64,000 nucleotides of DNA from Vicinamibacteria bacterium (lineage in GTDB: Bacteria > Acidobacteriota > Vicinamibacteria > Fen-336), in assembly GCA_025994075.1 (NCBI GenBank), contig JAMQGV010000022.1:1-64000 (forward strand), given 5' to 3'. Of this stretch, positions 24,439 through 33,618 are shown piece after piece (the first letter of the stretch is position 1; each line of letters begins with the position of its first letter). The notes beneath the pieces were generated by a model that was given only the letters and a program-made list of their open reading frames with translations, was not told the DNA's origin and did not search any database. The translations under genes were made by a program, and so were the position numbers.

Positions 24439-26571
24439 CTATCGCGTCGCGGCCGGGGCCGGGAAACCCCGCTTGCGCATCAGCGGGGCGATGCCGGCGT
24501 CCTGGCCGCGGAACGCGCGGTATCCGTCGGCCGGGTCCACGGTGTTCCCCACCGAGAAGACGTGGTCGCGCAGCCGCTTCGCCACGTCGCGGCTCCAGGC
24601 GCCGCCGCCTTCGACGAACGCCTCCCACGCGTCGGCGGTCAGGGTGTCCGACCACAGGTAGGAGTAGTAGCCGGCCGAGTAGCCGTCGCTCGAGAAGACG
24701 TGGCCGAACTGCGGCGTGCGGTGGCGCATCACGATCTCGTCGGGCATGCCGAGCGCCTTCAGCGTGTCGCGCTCGAAGGCGTCGGGGTCGATCTCCTGGC
24801 CGCCGGCCAGGTGCAGCTTCATGTCGACGAGGGCGGAGGCCAGGTACTCGACCGTCGCGAAGCCCTGGTTGAAGGTCGCGGCCTTCGCGATGCGGTCGAG
24901 GAGCGCCTGCGGGATCGGCTTGCCCGTCTCGAAGTGCAGCGCGTACCGGTTCAGCACCTCGGGCGTCGGCAGCCAGTGCTCGAGGAGCTGGGACGGGAAC
25001 TCCACGTAGTCGCGCGCGACGTTGGTGCCGGACAGCGAGGGGTAGGCGACGTTCGAGCTCAGGCCGTGCAGCGCGTGGCCGAACTCGTGGAACAGCGTCG
25101 TCGCGTCGTCCCACGAGATCAGCACCGGCTCGCCCGGCGCGCCCTTCACGAAGTTCGAGTTGTTGGAGACGATCGTCGTCACCTCTCCCTCGAAGCGCTC
25201 CTGGTTGCGGTAGGCGTTCATCCACGCGCCCGAGCGCTTGCCCGGCCGCGCGTAGGGGTCGAAGTACCACAGGCCCACGTGGCGGCCGCCGAGGTCCTTC
25301 ACCTCGTAGACCGTGACGTCCGGGTGGTAGACGGGGATGCCGGTCGCCGGCGCGAACGCGAAGCCGAACAGCTCGCCGGCGACGAAGAACATGCCCTCGC
25401 GCAGCTTGTCGAGCTGCAGGTAGGGCTTGACCTCGTTCTGGTCGAGGTCGTACTTCGCCTTGCGCACCTTCTCGGCGTAGTAGCGGTAGTCCCACGGGGC
25501 GATGCGGATGCCGGCGCCTTCCTTGTCGGCGATCGCCTGCATGTCCGCGACCTCCTCGCGGACGCGGGCCACGGCCGGCTTCCACACGGCTTCCATCAGC
25601 TCCATCGCCCGCTGCGGGTTCTTCGCCATCGCGTTCTCGAGCCGCCAGTGGGCGTGGGTCTCGTAGCCCAGCAGGCGGGCGCGCTCGAAGCGCAGCTTCA
25701 GGATCTCCGTGATGATCCGGTTGTTGTCGCGGGCGTCGCCGTTGTCGCCGCGGCTGAAGTAGGTGCGCCACACCTTCTCGCGCAGGTCGCGGCGGTCGGA
25801 GTAGACGAGGAACGGCTCCATCGACGAGCGGGTGTTGAGGATCGCCCACTGCCCCGCCTTGCCGCGGTCGGCGGCCGCGGCCGCCGCGCCCTTGCGCAGC
25901 GACTCGGGCAGCCCGGCGAGGTCGGCTTCCTTCTCGAGGAACAGCGCGTACTCGGTCTCGTCGCCCAGCACGTTCTGGCCGAACTGGGTGAACAGCACTG
26001 CCAGGCGCTGGTTGATCTCCGACAGCCGCGCCTTCTTCGCCGCGTCGAGCCGCGCGCCCGCGCGCACGAAGTTGTCGTGGTAGAGCCAGGCGAGCCGCTG
26101 CTGCTCGGCGTTCAGCCCGGACTTCTCGCGCGCCGCGTACACCGCCGCGACGCGGGCGAACAGCTTCTCGTTCTGGGTGATCCTGTCGAAGAAGGCCGCC
26201 AGCTTCGGCTCCACCTCGACCTCGACCTGCTGGAACGCCGGGCTGCTCATGTTGCCGGACCAGATGCCGTAGACCGCCACGACGCGCTCGAGGGTGCGGC
26301 CCGCGCGCTCCATGGCGGCGATCGTGTTCTCGAACGTCGCGGGCGCCGGGTCGTTCGCGATCCGATCCAGGTTGGCGAGCTGCTCGGCCATGCCGGCCTC
26401 GAGCGCGGGGGCGAAGTGCTCGACCTTCACCTGGTCGAACGGCGGCACGCCGCCGTGGGGGCCCTTCCAGGGCTGGAGCAGCGGGTTCTCGGGGCCCGCG
26501 GCGCGGGCCGGGACGGCAGCGAGGGCCAGCAGCGCGAGCGCGCCGGCCCCGATCGTCATCAGCTTGTGCAT
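24439..26571 (-). CDS. M3-family zinc metallopeptidase (peptidyl-dipeptidase Dcp type), exported
   Basis: A protein of 710 residues. A signal peptide (MHKLMTIGAGALALLALAAV, ending PARA) is followed by an M3 thimet-oligopeptidase fold. The zinc motif HEFGHALHG lies near residue 493, with downstream FPSQLLEHW and a substrate-binding HVFSSDGYSAGYYSYLWSD segment. Dcp-type enzymes remove dipeptides from C-termini and help recycle peptides in the periplasm. ATG 26571 is chosen because GGAG sits about 9 nt upstream; an in-frame ATG 5 codons earlier is possible. It is 26 nt downstream of prfB. Confidence 0.93.
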   Translation of the reverse strand: MHKLMTIGAGALALLALAAVPARAAGPENPLLQPWKGPHGGVPPFDQVKVEHFAPALEAGMAEQLANLDRIANDPAPATFENTIAAMERAGRTLERVVAVYGIWSGNMSSPAFQQVEVEVEPKLAAFFDRITQNEKLFARVAAVYAAREKSGLNAEQQRLAWLYHDNFVRAGARLDAAKKARLSEINQRLAVLFTQFGQNVLGDETEYALFLEKEADLAGLPESLRKGAAAAAADRGKAGQWAILNTRSSMEPFLVYSDRRDLREKVWRTYFSRGDNGDARDNNRIITEILKLRFERARLLGYETHAHWRLENAMAKNPQRAMELMEAVWKPAVARVREEVADMQAIADKEGAGIRIAPWDYRYYAEKVRKAKYDLDQNEVKPYLQLDKLREGMFFVAGELFGFAFAPATGIPVYHPDVTVYEVKDLGGRHVGLWYFDPYARPGKRSGAWMNAYRNQERFEGEVTTIVSNNSNFVKGAPGEPVLISWDDATTLFHEFGHALHGLSSNVAYPSLSGTNVARDYVEFPSQLLEHWLPTPEVLNRYALHFETGKPIPQALLDRIAKAATFNQGFATVEYLASALVDMKLHLAGGQEIDPDAFERDTLKALGMPDEIVMRHRTPQFGHVFSSDGYSAGYYSYLWSDTLTADAWEAFVEGGGAWSRDVAKRLRDHVFSVGNTVDPADGYRAFRGQDAGIAPLMRKRGFPAPAATR

Positions 26572-26597
26572 GATTTCGAACTCCATCGGCGGAAGCG

Positions 26598-27720
26598 TCA
26601 GTCCTCCGCCACGGCCGGGCCGAGCTGGCCCTTGGCCCGCGCGACGAGCGCGGCCTTGATGAAACCGTCGAGGTCGCCGTCGAGTACCACGTCGACGTTG
26701 CCGACCTCGAACTTGGTGCGGTGGTCCTTGATCATCTTGTACGGGTGCAGCACGTAGGAACGGATCTGGGAGCCGAACGCGATGTCCTTCTTCGAGCTCT
26801 CGACGGCGTCGAGCTTGGCGCGCTGCTTCTGCAGCTCGAGGTCGTAGAGGCGCGACTTCAGCACCTTCATCGCGACCTCGCGGTTGCGGATCTGGCTGCG
26901 CTCGTTCTGGCAGGCGACCACGATCCCGCTCGGGATGTGGGTGATGCGCACGGCCGAGTCGGTCACGTTGACGTGCTGGCCGCCGGCGCCCGAGGAGCGG
27001 TAGGTGTCGACCCGCAGGTCCTTGTCGAGCACCTCGATCTTGATGTCCTCGTCGATCTGCGGCCAGGCGAAGACCGCGGCGAAGGCCGTCTGGCGCCGCG
27101 CGTTCTGGTCGAACGGGCTGATCCGCACCAGGCGGTGGACGCCGGTCTCGACGGCCAGGTAACCGAAGGCGTACTCGCCCTCGATCAGCACCGTGACGCT
27201 CTTGATGCCCGCCTCCTCGCCGGCGGTGATCTCGGTGATGTCGCGCTTGAAGCCGCGGCGGTCGCACCAGCGCAGGTACATGCGCAGCAGCATCTCGGCC
27301 CAGTCCTGGGAGTCGGTGCCGCCGGCGCCCGCGTTGATCGAGAGGATGGCGGAGGCGCGGTCGTGCTCGCCGCCCAGCATCTTCTGGAACTCGGCGGCCT
27401 CGACCGTGGCCTGCAGGCCCTGCAGCCCCGCCTCGAGGTCCTTGCCGACGTCCTCGCCGGCCTCGTGCCACTCGAACAGGACCCGGACGTCGTCCTCCTC
27501 CCGCCGCAGCCGGCCGAGGTACGACAGGTCGTCGTCGAGGCGCTTGCGCCGCTTCTGGACCTTCTGCGCCTCCTGCGGGTTCGACCAGAACTCGGGGGCG
27601 GACATCTTCGACTCCAGCGAGTCGAGTTCGGTCCTCAGTTTGGTTTCGTCAAAGATAGCCGCGGATGTCCGCGGCCCTCGCTTGCAGGTCGGTGAAGCGT
27701 GGAGCGAAGTCGTCGTTCAA
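26598..27720 (-). CDS. prfB: Peptide chain release factor 2, with programmed +1 frameshift
   Basis: RF2 ends translation at UGA and UAA. The main frame (27650-26598) gives 350 residues and contains the GGQ loop (SSGAGGQHVNV) and SPFDQNARRQT of the RF2 type. The canonical autoregulatory shift site is present: the first frame starts at TTG 27720, runs 23 codons (NDDFAPRFTDLQ, ending DIRGYL) and meets TGA at 27651-27649 in CTT TGA C. Slipping +1 continues DETKLRTELDSLE into the main frame. The start has GGAGG about 10 nt upstream. Total length about 373, close to E. coli's 365. It lies 24 nt after lnt. Confidence 0.95.
27646..27663 (-). promoter_or_regulatory. RF2 programmed frameshift site
   Basis: CTT TGA C, the slippery codon and weak stop used by RF2 genes, is conserved together with the preceding GGC TAT. 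The internal SD-like AGGGGG of E. coli is replaced by CGCGGC, so stimulation of the shift must rely more on the slow UGA-C stop. Low RF2 activity allows the shift and restores RF2. Confidence 0.85.
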
Positions 27721-27744
27721 GTTCGGGCGGCCTCCAGCCGTCGA

Positions 27745-29283
27745 TTATCCCCGAGCGGGGTCGCGAGGCGCCAACCGCGGCCGCGCGAGGGCCACGCCCA
27801 GCGCCGCCGCCAGCAGGCAGGCGAGCGCCAGCGCGTCGCCGGTCCGCACGTAGAGGGTGCGCCCGTCCGCGAAGGCCGCCTCGCCCACCAGCGCCGTCTC
27901 GTCGAAGAGCGCGGTGCGCGCGACGAGCCGGCCGCGCGGGTCGACGATCGCCGTGATCCCGGTGTTGGCGGCGCGGACCAGGGTGCGGCCGGTCTCGATC
28001 GACCGCATCCGCGCCATCGCCAGGTGCTGGTGGGGCGCCGAGGTGCGGCCGTACCAGCCGTCGTTGGTGACGTTGACGAGCAGCTCCGCGCCGCCGCGCA
28101 CGAACGCGCGGGACAGGTCGGGGAACACGGCCTCGTAGCAGATGAACGCGCCCAGGCTGCCGCCCGGGCCGGCGGCCACCGCGGCCTCGGTGCCCGGCTC
28201 GAAGTCGGCGACCTGCTGCACCAGCTTGGCCGCGTAGCGGCCGCCGACGGTGAGCAGCGGCTGCATCGGCACGTACTCGCCGAACGGCACCAGCCGCATC
28301 TTGCGGTAGCGCAGGGCGAGCTCGCCCTCGGGCGTGAGCAGCTTGGCACCCACGTACGGGCGGCGCCCGCCTTCGGCCGGGAACTCGAGGTCGTCGTTGC
28401 CGAACAGCACGAAGGCCCCGGTCTGGCGGGCCAGGGCCCGCAGCCGCGAGGCGACCGCGGGGTCGTGGTCGAAGTAGGACGGAACGGCCGACTCGGGCCA
28501 CACGATCAGCCGTGCGCCCTGCGCCGCGGCCTCGCGCGAGAGCCGCTCGTGGCGGGCGACGTTGCGCTCGGCGAACTCGGGGTCCCACTTCTCGTCCTGG
28601 ATCACGCTGGCCTGCACCAGGCCGACCCGCACCCGGCCCGTCTCCTGAACCGGCGTCGCGAGCGCCCACGCGCCGAGCCCGCCCCAGGCGAGCAGCAGGC
28701 CCGCCGCGGAGGCGGTCGCCCTGCGGGCGTCCGCCGGCGAGACGAGAGCGAGCGCCAGCAGCGCGTTGACGAGCACCACAAGGAACGACGCGCCGTAGAC
28801 GCCGAACAGCGACGCCACCTGGGCGAACGGCAGCACGTCGATCGTCGCGTAGCCGACCAGGCACCACGGGAAGCGGAAGAACGTGTGCGCGCGCAACAGC
28901 TCCGTGGCCGTCCACAGCACCGGCGCGAACAGCAGCCCGCGCGGCCCGAGCGTCGCCACCAGCCGGCCCAGCGCCCAGCCGAACAGCAGCGGGAAGAGGG
29001 CGAACGCCAGGCACAGCAGCAGCATCACGACCATCGCGACGGGGGCCGCGATGCGCCCGAACTGGATCACGGTGAGCGCGGTCCAGTACAGCAGCCCGAG
29101 CGCGGCGACGGCGCCGTGCAGGTACCCGAGCCGGAGCCCGCGCGCCGGGGCGGCGGCGATCGCGCACAGCAGCGGCACGAGCGCGACGAAGGCGACGGCT
29201 CCGTGCCCGAACTTGGGGAACGACAGCGCCAGCAGCACGCCCGACAGGACGGCCAGCGCGTGCGGCGCGCGCAGCCGGCTCAA
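27745..29283 (-). CDS. lnt: Apolipoprotein N-acyltransferase
   Basis: A protein of 512 residues. Seven or so hydrophobic segments in residues 10-200 precede a periplasmic nitrilase-like domain with the catalytic triad Glu in VWPESAVPS, Lys in YRKMRLVPFGEY and Cys in FICYEAVFP. Lnt adds the third acyl chain to lipoproteins in the inner membrane, which fits a diderm cell. The start is TTG at 29283, overlapping the lipA stop as TTGA, so the two are coupled. A final helix anchors the C-terminus. Confidence 0.95.
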   Translation of the reverse strand: MSRLRAPHALAVLSGVLLALSFPKFGHGAVAFVALVPLLCAIAAAPARGLRLGYLHGAVAALGLLYWTALTVIQFGRIAAPVAMVVMLLLCLAFALFPLLFGWALGRLVATLGPRGLLFAPVLWTATELLRAHTFFRFPWCLVGYATIDVLPFAQVASLFGVYGASFLVVLVNALLALALVSPADARRATASAAGLLLAWGGLGAWALATPVQETGRVRVGLVQASVIQDEKWDPEFAERNVARHERLSREAAAQGARLIVWPESAVPSYFDHDPAVASRLRALARQTGAFVLFGNDDLEFPAEGGRRPYVGAKLLTPEGELALRYRKMRLVPFGEYVPMQPLLTVGGRYAAKLVQQVADFEPGTEAAVAAGPGGSLGAFICYEAVFPDLSRAFVRGGAELLVNVTNDGWYGRTSAPHQHLAMARMRSIETGRTLVRAANTGITAIVDPRGRLVARTALFDETALVGEAAFADGRTLYVRTGDALALACLLAAALGVALARPRLAPRDPARG

Positions 29284-30164
29284 GCCCGGGCGCCTTCGAC
29301 CCCGGCGTGGACCTCGAACGCGTTGAACGACGAGCGCACGAACACGCCCGAGTAGACCGTCGGGAAGCCCATTTCCAGCGCCCGCCGCTCCCACTCGGCG
29401 AAGCCCTCGGGCGGCACGTAGCGGGCGACCGGCGCGTGATGGCGGCTCGGCCGCAGGTACTGGCCGAGCGTCAGCACGTCGACCTCGGCCGCGCGCAGCT
29501 CGCGCAGCACGGCCAGGATCTCGTCGTCGTCTTCGCCGAGGCCGACCATCAGCCCGCTCTTGGTCACCTGCGCGGGCCTGACCGCCTTGGCCTTGCGCAG
29601 CAGCGCGAGCGACAGGGCGTAGTCGCCCTGGCGACGCACCTCGGGAAACAGCCGGGGCACGGTCTCGATGTTGTGGTTGAAGACGTCGGGGGCGGCGTCG
29701 AGCACGGCGCGCAGCGCGGCCTCGTCGCCGCGAAAATCGGGGGTCAGCACCTCGACCAGCACGCCGGGCAGCCGCCGGCGCAGCGCCTCCAGTGTGCGGG
29801 CGAACTGCGACGCGCCGCCGTCCTTCAGGTCGTCGCGGGCCACGGCGGTGAGCACCACGTAGCGCAGGCCCATCCGCGCCGCGGCTTCGGCGACCCGCTC
29901 GGGCTCGCCCGGGTCGAGCGGCAGCGGCTTCGCCGTCGCCACCGAGCAGTAGTCGCAGCGGCGCGTGCAGCGGTCGCCACCGAGCATGAAGGTGGCCGTG
30001 CCGCGCGAGAAGCACTCGCCGAGGTTGGGGCAGCGCGCTTCCTCGCAGACCGTGACCAGTTGCTCGTCGCGCAGCAGCACCCGCAGCGGGCGGGCGTGAC
30101 GGGCGAGCGGGTCGCCCTTGCGCGCCCACTCGGGCAGCCGGACCAGCGGCGCCGGAGCGGCCAT
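29280..30164 (-). CDS. lipA: Lipoyl synthase
   Basis: A radical SAM enzyme of 294 residues that inserts two sulfurs into octanoyl groups of lipoyl domains. Both iron-sulfur clusters are visible: the auxiliary cluster Cys40, Cys45, Cys51 (CEEARCPNLGEC) and the radical SAM triad Cys66, Cys70, Cys73 (CTRRCDYC). The C-terminal RSSFNA supplies the Ser ligand of the auxiliary cluster. No lipB lies nearby. The ATG overlaps the SPOR gene stop (TGATG) and the lipA stop overlaps lnt, so this is one translationally linked operon. Confidence 0.96.
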   Translation of the reverse strand: MAAPAPLVRLPEWARKGDPLARHARPLRVLLRDEQLVTVCEEARCPNLGECFSRGTATFMLGGDRCTRRCDYCSVATAKPLPLDPGEPERVAEAAARMGLRYVVLTAVARDDLKDGGASQFARTLEALRRRLPGVLVEVLTPDFRGDEAALRAVLDAAPDVFNHNIETVPRLFPEVRRQGDYALSLALLRKAKAVRPAQVTKSGLMVGLGEDDDEILAVLRELRAAEVDVLTLGQYLRPSRHHAPVARYVPPEGFAEWERRALEMGFPTVYSGVFVRSSFNAFEVHAGVEGARA

Positions 30165-30823
30165 CAGTTGCGGACGATGAACGGCTTGAACTTCTCCTGG
30201 TCGCGCAGGCGGGCCATCACCCGCTCGGCCTCGGGCCGCGCGTCGTAGCGGCCGACGCGGACGTTGAAGAGGCCCTCGCCGGCCGGGGCCACGACGTAGG
30301 CCGAGAAGCCCTTGCCCTTGAGCCGGGTGGCGACGGAGTCGGCGCTGGCGCGGTCGCGGAAGGCGCCGACCTGGATGCTGAAGCTGCCGGCCGCGGGGGC
30401 GCTCGCCACCGCCTTGGCGGGCGCGGGGGTCGGCGTCGGCGCCGGTTTCGGAGTGGCGGTGGGGCGCGGGGCCGCCGTCGTCGGCGGGGCCGCGGTCGGC
30501 GTCGCGACGGGCACGGCCGTGGCGGCCGGCCGCGGGCTCGCCGCCGGCTTCTCGAGCACGTCGTCGGCCTTGTCGGACTCCAGGTTGCGGGGGAAGGTCA
30601 GCGAGTCGGCCGGCAGCGGCGTGGGCTTCGGCTCCTCGCTGACGATCTTCTCCTCGCGCACCTGTTGCGGCGCCGCGGGGTCGGGCGGCGCCTGCACGCC
30701 GCGTCCCACCATCACGCCGGCGAGGAAGGCCAGCACCAGGCCGGTGGCGCCGGCCAGGAAGTAGAAGACCAGCTGCTTGTTGGTGAGCTGGATCTCGTAG
30801 TAGTAGTCGTCCTGCTGGGTCAC
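30164..30823 (-). CDS. SPOR-domain membrane protein
   Basis: A protein of 219 residues. A short cytoplasmic N-terminus (MTQQDDYYYEIQLTNKQLVF) is followed by one membrane helix (21-42) and a long Pro/Ala/Thr-rich linker. Residues 147-219 form a SPOR domain (SFSIQVGAFRDRASADSV, FNVRVGRYDA) that binds denuded peptidoglycan at division sites. Such proteins act in cell division or septal wall turnover. The gene lies 19 nt after the DUF4388 gene and overlaps lipA. Confidence 0.9.
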   Translation of the reverse strand: MTQQDDYYYEIQLTNKQLVFYFLAGATGLVLAFLAGVMVGRGVQAPPDPAAPQQVREEKIVSEEPKPTPLPADSLTFPRNLESDKADDVLEKPAASPRPAATAVPVATPTAAPPTTAAPRPTATPKPAPTPTPAPAKAVASAPAAGSFSIQVGAFRDRASADSVATRLKGKGFSAYVVAPAGEGLFNVRVGRYDARPEAERVMARLRDQEKFKPFIVRN

Positions 30824-30842
30824 GCTGCCTCTTTCGCTCCTG

Positions 30843-32003
30843 CTAGGCGCCGAGCGCGCCGATCCGCTGCAGGCCCTCCTTGATGATGCCCGAGACCGCC
30901 GCTTCTTCGGCAGCGCCGTGGCGCTGGCGGACCGAGAGCTGGATCGCGAACACCAGCTCGTTGAGCGCCGCCACCATCAGCGCCCGCCGCTGGTCGGAGG
31001 GCAGGTCGGCCACGTTGGCGAGCATCTGCTCGAAGTCGACCCGCCCGTAGTTGCGCAGGTCCACGCCGTCGAACAGCGACGCGTAGGAGACCGAGACCTC
31101 GCGGACCACGTCCTCCATCAGCGCGTCGACCTCCGCGCCGTGCCGCTCCTGCAGCGTCGCGTAGATGCGGTGGAACATCTGGTTGAAGCGCTCGACCACG
31201 TCCTCGAGGTCGAGGTCGCCCTGGGCGGCCTTCGCCTCCTGGCCCGCGCTCTCGGCCTCGGCCGGCAGGCTCCAGCGCACGACGCCGAGCACCTGCAGCG
31301 CCCACAGCGTGCGGCAGGTCTCGAAGTGGGTCAGGAACGAGACGTTGCAGATCTGCTCGATCGTCGAGCGGCCGTTGACGTGGGCCAGCACCTCCTGCTC
31401 CTCGTGCGTCAGCTCGATGCGCAGGAGCACGTCGCGCCGCTCCGTCAGCGCCGGCACCGACAGGATGTTGCCGATGCCGCGCATGACCTGGGTCCACGAG
31501 CGGGTGCGGCGGATGCCCTCGAGGATCAGGTTCTCGGCGTTGATGTTGAGGGTGACGACGGAGTCGGCGTCGATCTCCTTCATCACGACCTCGTACTGGC
31601 CGTGGGTCCAGGTCAGCAGCTCCAGCAGCACCTCGCGGATCTGCTCCTCGACCGTCGGAATCAGCTCGTCGGGGTCGATCGCCCCCATCTCGACCAGGAT
31701 CGCGCCGAGGCGCCGCCCCGGGCGGATCATCTTCGACGCCTCGAGGTAGTCGCGGGCGGTGATCCGCCCCTTGAGCAGCAGCAGCTCGCCCAGGCGCTCG
31801 TCGGGGTCGGTGGAAGCCGCGTAGACGATGCGGCCGTCCTTCATGTAGATGCTCTTGGTGACCTCGGCGGTGCGGAAGGTCAGGATGCCGGTCTCGCCCG
31901 AGGCGAGCAGCGAGCGCAGCAGCGCCGGCACGCTCGAGGAGCGGATCTCCCCGCGCAGCGTCAGCGGCTCGTCTTCGGCGAGCTCGTAGCCCTCGTCGCT
32001 CAT
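30843..32003 (-). CDS. DUF4388 (PATAN) domain protein
   Basis: A protein of 386 residues without signal peptide or helices. Residues 14-110 match DUF4388: LRGEIRSSSVPALLRSLLAS, GILTFRTAEVTKSIYMKDGRIVYA, DERLGELLLLKG. A helical GspE-like segment follows (LGAILVEMGAIDPDELIPTVEEQI) with a WTHGQYEV strand. The C-terminus is helical and unassigned. DUF4388 proteins in deltaproteobacteria and Acidobacteriota are linked to response regulators and gliding or signalling, but no defined activity is known. It is the first gene of the run to lnt, divergent from tatA across 63 bp. Confidence 0.8.
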   Translation of the reverse strand: MSDEGYELAEDEPLTLRGEIRSSSVPALLRSLLASGETGILTFRTAEVTKSIYMKDGRIVYAASTDPDERLGELLLLKGRITARDYLEASKMIRPGRRLGAILVEMGAIDPDELIPTVEEQIREVLLELLTWTHGQYEVVMKEIDADSVVTLNINAENLILEGIRRTRSWTQVMRGIGNILSVPALTERRDVLLRIELTHEEQEVLAHVNGRSTIEQICNVSFLTHFETCRTLWALQVLGVVRWSLPAEAESAGQEAKAAQGDLDLEDVVERFNQMFHRIYATLQERHGAEVDALMEDVVREVSVSYASLFDGVDLRNYGRVDFEQMLANVADLPSDQRRALMVAALNELVFAIQLSVRQRHGAAEEAAVSGIIKEGLQRIGALGA

Positions 32004-32047
32004 GAAGTCGAGGCAAGGGTAGCAAAAGAAGCTGGCCCCGAGCCGCG

Positions 32048-32056
32048 TGCTAGGAT
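32048..32056 (+). promoter_or_regulatory. Extended -10 TGCTAGGAT of tatA
   Basis: TGC plus TAGGAT ends 10 nt before the tatA ATG. The same 11-mer CGTGCTAGGAT precedes typA. If it is the -10, tatA mRNA has a leader of only about 4 nt. AGGA within it could instead serve as a distant SD. Confidence 0.45.
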
Positions 32057-32066
32057 TTCGACCGCA

Positions 32067-32402
32067 ATGTTCGGTACCCTCGGCGGCCCGGAGATCTTCC
32101 TGATCCTGGTGATCGCGCTGATCGTCTTCGGCCCCCGCAAGTTGCCCGAGATCGGCAAGAGCGTGGGCAACATGATGAACGAGTTCCGGCGCGCCTCGAA
32201 CGAGTTCCGGCGCACCGTCGAGGAGGAGGTCGAGGCGGACAAGCAGCGGGCGCTTCCGGCGCCGGTGCCGGGGCCCGTCGTCGAGCCGGTGCCCGACACG
32301 GTCCCGGTCGGATCGCCCGCCCCGGCCGACGCCGCCGCGCCCGCCCCGGCCGAAGAGCCGCCGCCCGCGGGCGCCGACGCGCCGCCCGCCGAGCCCCGCT
32401 GA
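32067..32402 (+). CDS. tatA: Twin-arginine translocase subunit TatA/TatB
   Basis: A protein of 111 residues. The N-terminal helix MFGTLGGPEIFLILVIALIV is followed by the conserved FGPRKLPEIGKSVGNMMNEFRR amphipathic helix, then a Pro/Ala-rich tail of about 55 residues. TatA forms the pore and TatB links to TatC. With only one gene here it may do both jobs, though GPRKLPEIG is TatA-like. It is 19 nt upstream of tatC. A Tat substrate (PhoX-like) is encoded at 22639. Confidence 0.92.
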   Translation: MFGTLGGPEIFLILVIALIVFGPRKLPEIGKSVGNMMNEFRRASNEFRRTVEEEVEADKQRALPAPVPGPVVEPVPDTVPVGSPAPADAAAPAPAEEPPPAGADAPPAEPR

Positions 32403-32421
32403 ACGAGGCGCGAAGTCACCC

Positions 32422-33186
32422 TTGGCCGGACGTCCCGACCCCGATCGCATGTCCTTCCTCGAGCACCTCGAGGAACTGCGCCAGCGCCTGCTGAAGTCCG
32501 TCATCGCGCTGGCGGCGGGGTTCGGCGTGTGCTGGGGCTTCCACGAGCAGATCTTCCACTTCATGGTGCAGCCGCTGCGCACGGCCTACCCCGGCATCAA
32601 GCTGGTCGCCACCAGCCCGACGGAAGCGCTGATGCTGTTCATGAAGATGTCGTTCTTCGCGGGCATCTTCCTGGCCGCGCCGTTCGTCCTCTACCAGATC
32701 TGGGCCTTCGTGGCGCCCGGCCTCTACGCGCACGAGAAGCGCTACGTGGTCCCGTTCATCGTCTTCGGCACGCTGTTCTTCGTCGCAGGCGCGGCTTTCG
32801 GGCACTACTGGCTGTTCCCGCTGACCTTCCGCTTCCTCGGCGAGTTCGGCGGGGCGGACGTCGAGTACCTGCCCAAGATCAGCGAGTACTACACGTTCTA
32901 CTCGTGGTTCCTGCTCGGGCTCGGGGTCGTGTTCCAGCTTCCCGTCGTGATCTTCGTGCTGGCGCGGATCGGGCTGGTGACGCCGGGGTTCCTGCTGCGG
33001 CACTTCCGTTGGGCGGTGCTGGCGGCCTTCGTGCTCGCCGCGATCATCACGCCGACACCCGACGTCGTCACCCAGTCGCTGCTGGCGCTGCCGATGCTGG
33101 GGCTCTACCTGCTCGGGGTGGTCGTCGCCTGGCTGTTCGGCAAGCCGCGGGCGAAGGCCGAAGTCAGCGCTCCGCCGGCAGCGTGA
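32422..33186 (+). CDS. tatC: Sec-independent translocase TatC
   Basis: A six-helix integral membrane protein of 254 residues that recognises twin-arginine signals. Signatures are MSFLEHLEELRQRLLKS, FVAPGLYAHEKRYVVPF, a conserved Glu in the first loop and the TPTPDVVTQ segment near helix 6. The TTG at 32422 is used as start; an ATG at 32449 (MSFLEHLEE) has no SD but also fits family length. The last 23 bp overlap the convergent DUF192 gene. Confidence 0.95.
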   Translation: MAGRPDPDRMSFLEHLEELRQRLLKSVIALAAGFGVCWGFHEQIFHFMVQPLRTAYPGIKLVATSPTEALMLFMKMSFFAGIFLAAPFVLYQIWAFVAPGLYAHEKRYVVPFIVFGTLFFVAGAAFGHYWLFPLTFRFLGEFGGADVEYLPKISEYYTFYSWFLLGLGVVFQLPVVIFVLARIGLVTPGFLLRHFRWAVLAAFVLAAIITPTPDVVTQSLLALPMLGLYLLGVVVAWLFGKPRAKAEVSAPPAA

Positions 33187-33613
33187 AGCGGAGCACCGCT
33201 CCGCCTTGGACGCCGTGCTTCTTCGCCTGCCCGGCGTTCATCTCGACGACGTACTCGGAGGGCCGGAAGGGCGTGTACGAGGGGCACGGGTCCTTCGTGC
33301 AGGGCGGGACGTTCTCCGCGAGGTCGACCACCTTGCCCTCCCCGTCGAGCCAGGCGATGTCGATCGGGAACTTGCAGTTCTTCATCCAGATCGAGTGGCG
33401 GTCGTTGTGGCCGAACACGAACAGCAGCACCCGGTCCTCGGGCAGCGACGGCCGGTACATCAGCCCCATCGCCCGCTCCGACGCCGAGAGCATCAGCTCG
33501 GCCGTGACCTCGCGCCCCGAGGGCAGCGTCAGCTTCGTGGTGGCGGGTCCGTCGCCCGCCGCAGCGAGGCACGCGACGGCGAGGCCCGCGGCGAGGTAGG
33601 CTGAGGCGCGCAT
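33164..33613 (-). CDS. Exported DUF192 protein
   Basis: A protein of 149 residues with a signal peptide (MRASAYLAAGLAVACLAAAG). The DUF192 core follows: ERAMGLMYRPSLPEDRVLLF, FGHNDRHSIWMKNCKFPIDI, and a C-terminal EYVVEMNAGQAKKHGVQGG. The family is common in diderms and has no proven function. It is divergent from the HEAT-repeat gene with only 5 bp between the two start codons. A TGCTACGAT -10 lies 11 nt before the ATG, inside the neighbouring coding region. Confidence 0.88.
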   Translation of the reverse strand: MRASAYLAAGLAVACLAAAGDGPATTKLTLPSGREVTAELMLSASERAMGLMYRPSLPEDRVLLFVFGHNDRHSIWMKNCKFPIDIAWLDGEGKVVDLAENVPPCTKDPCPSYTPFRPSEYVVEMNAGQAKKHGVQGGAVLRFTLPAER

Positions 33614-33618
33614 ATCCA

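Noticed and set aside
32048..32056. TAGGAT before tatA as a plain Shine-Dalgarno
   Set aside because: Not fully excluded, but the same element lies 33-40 nt from the start at typA and the hydrolase gene, where it cannot be an SD.
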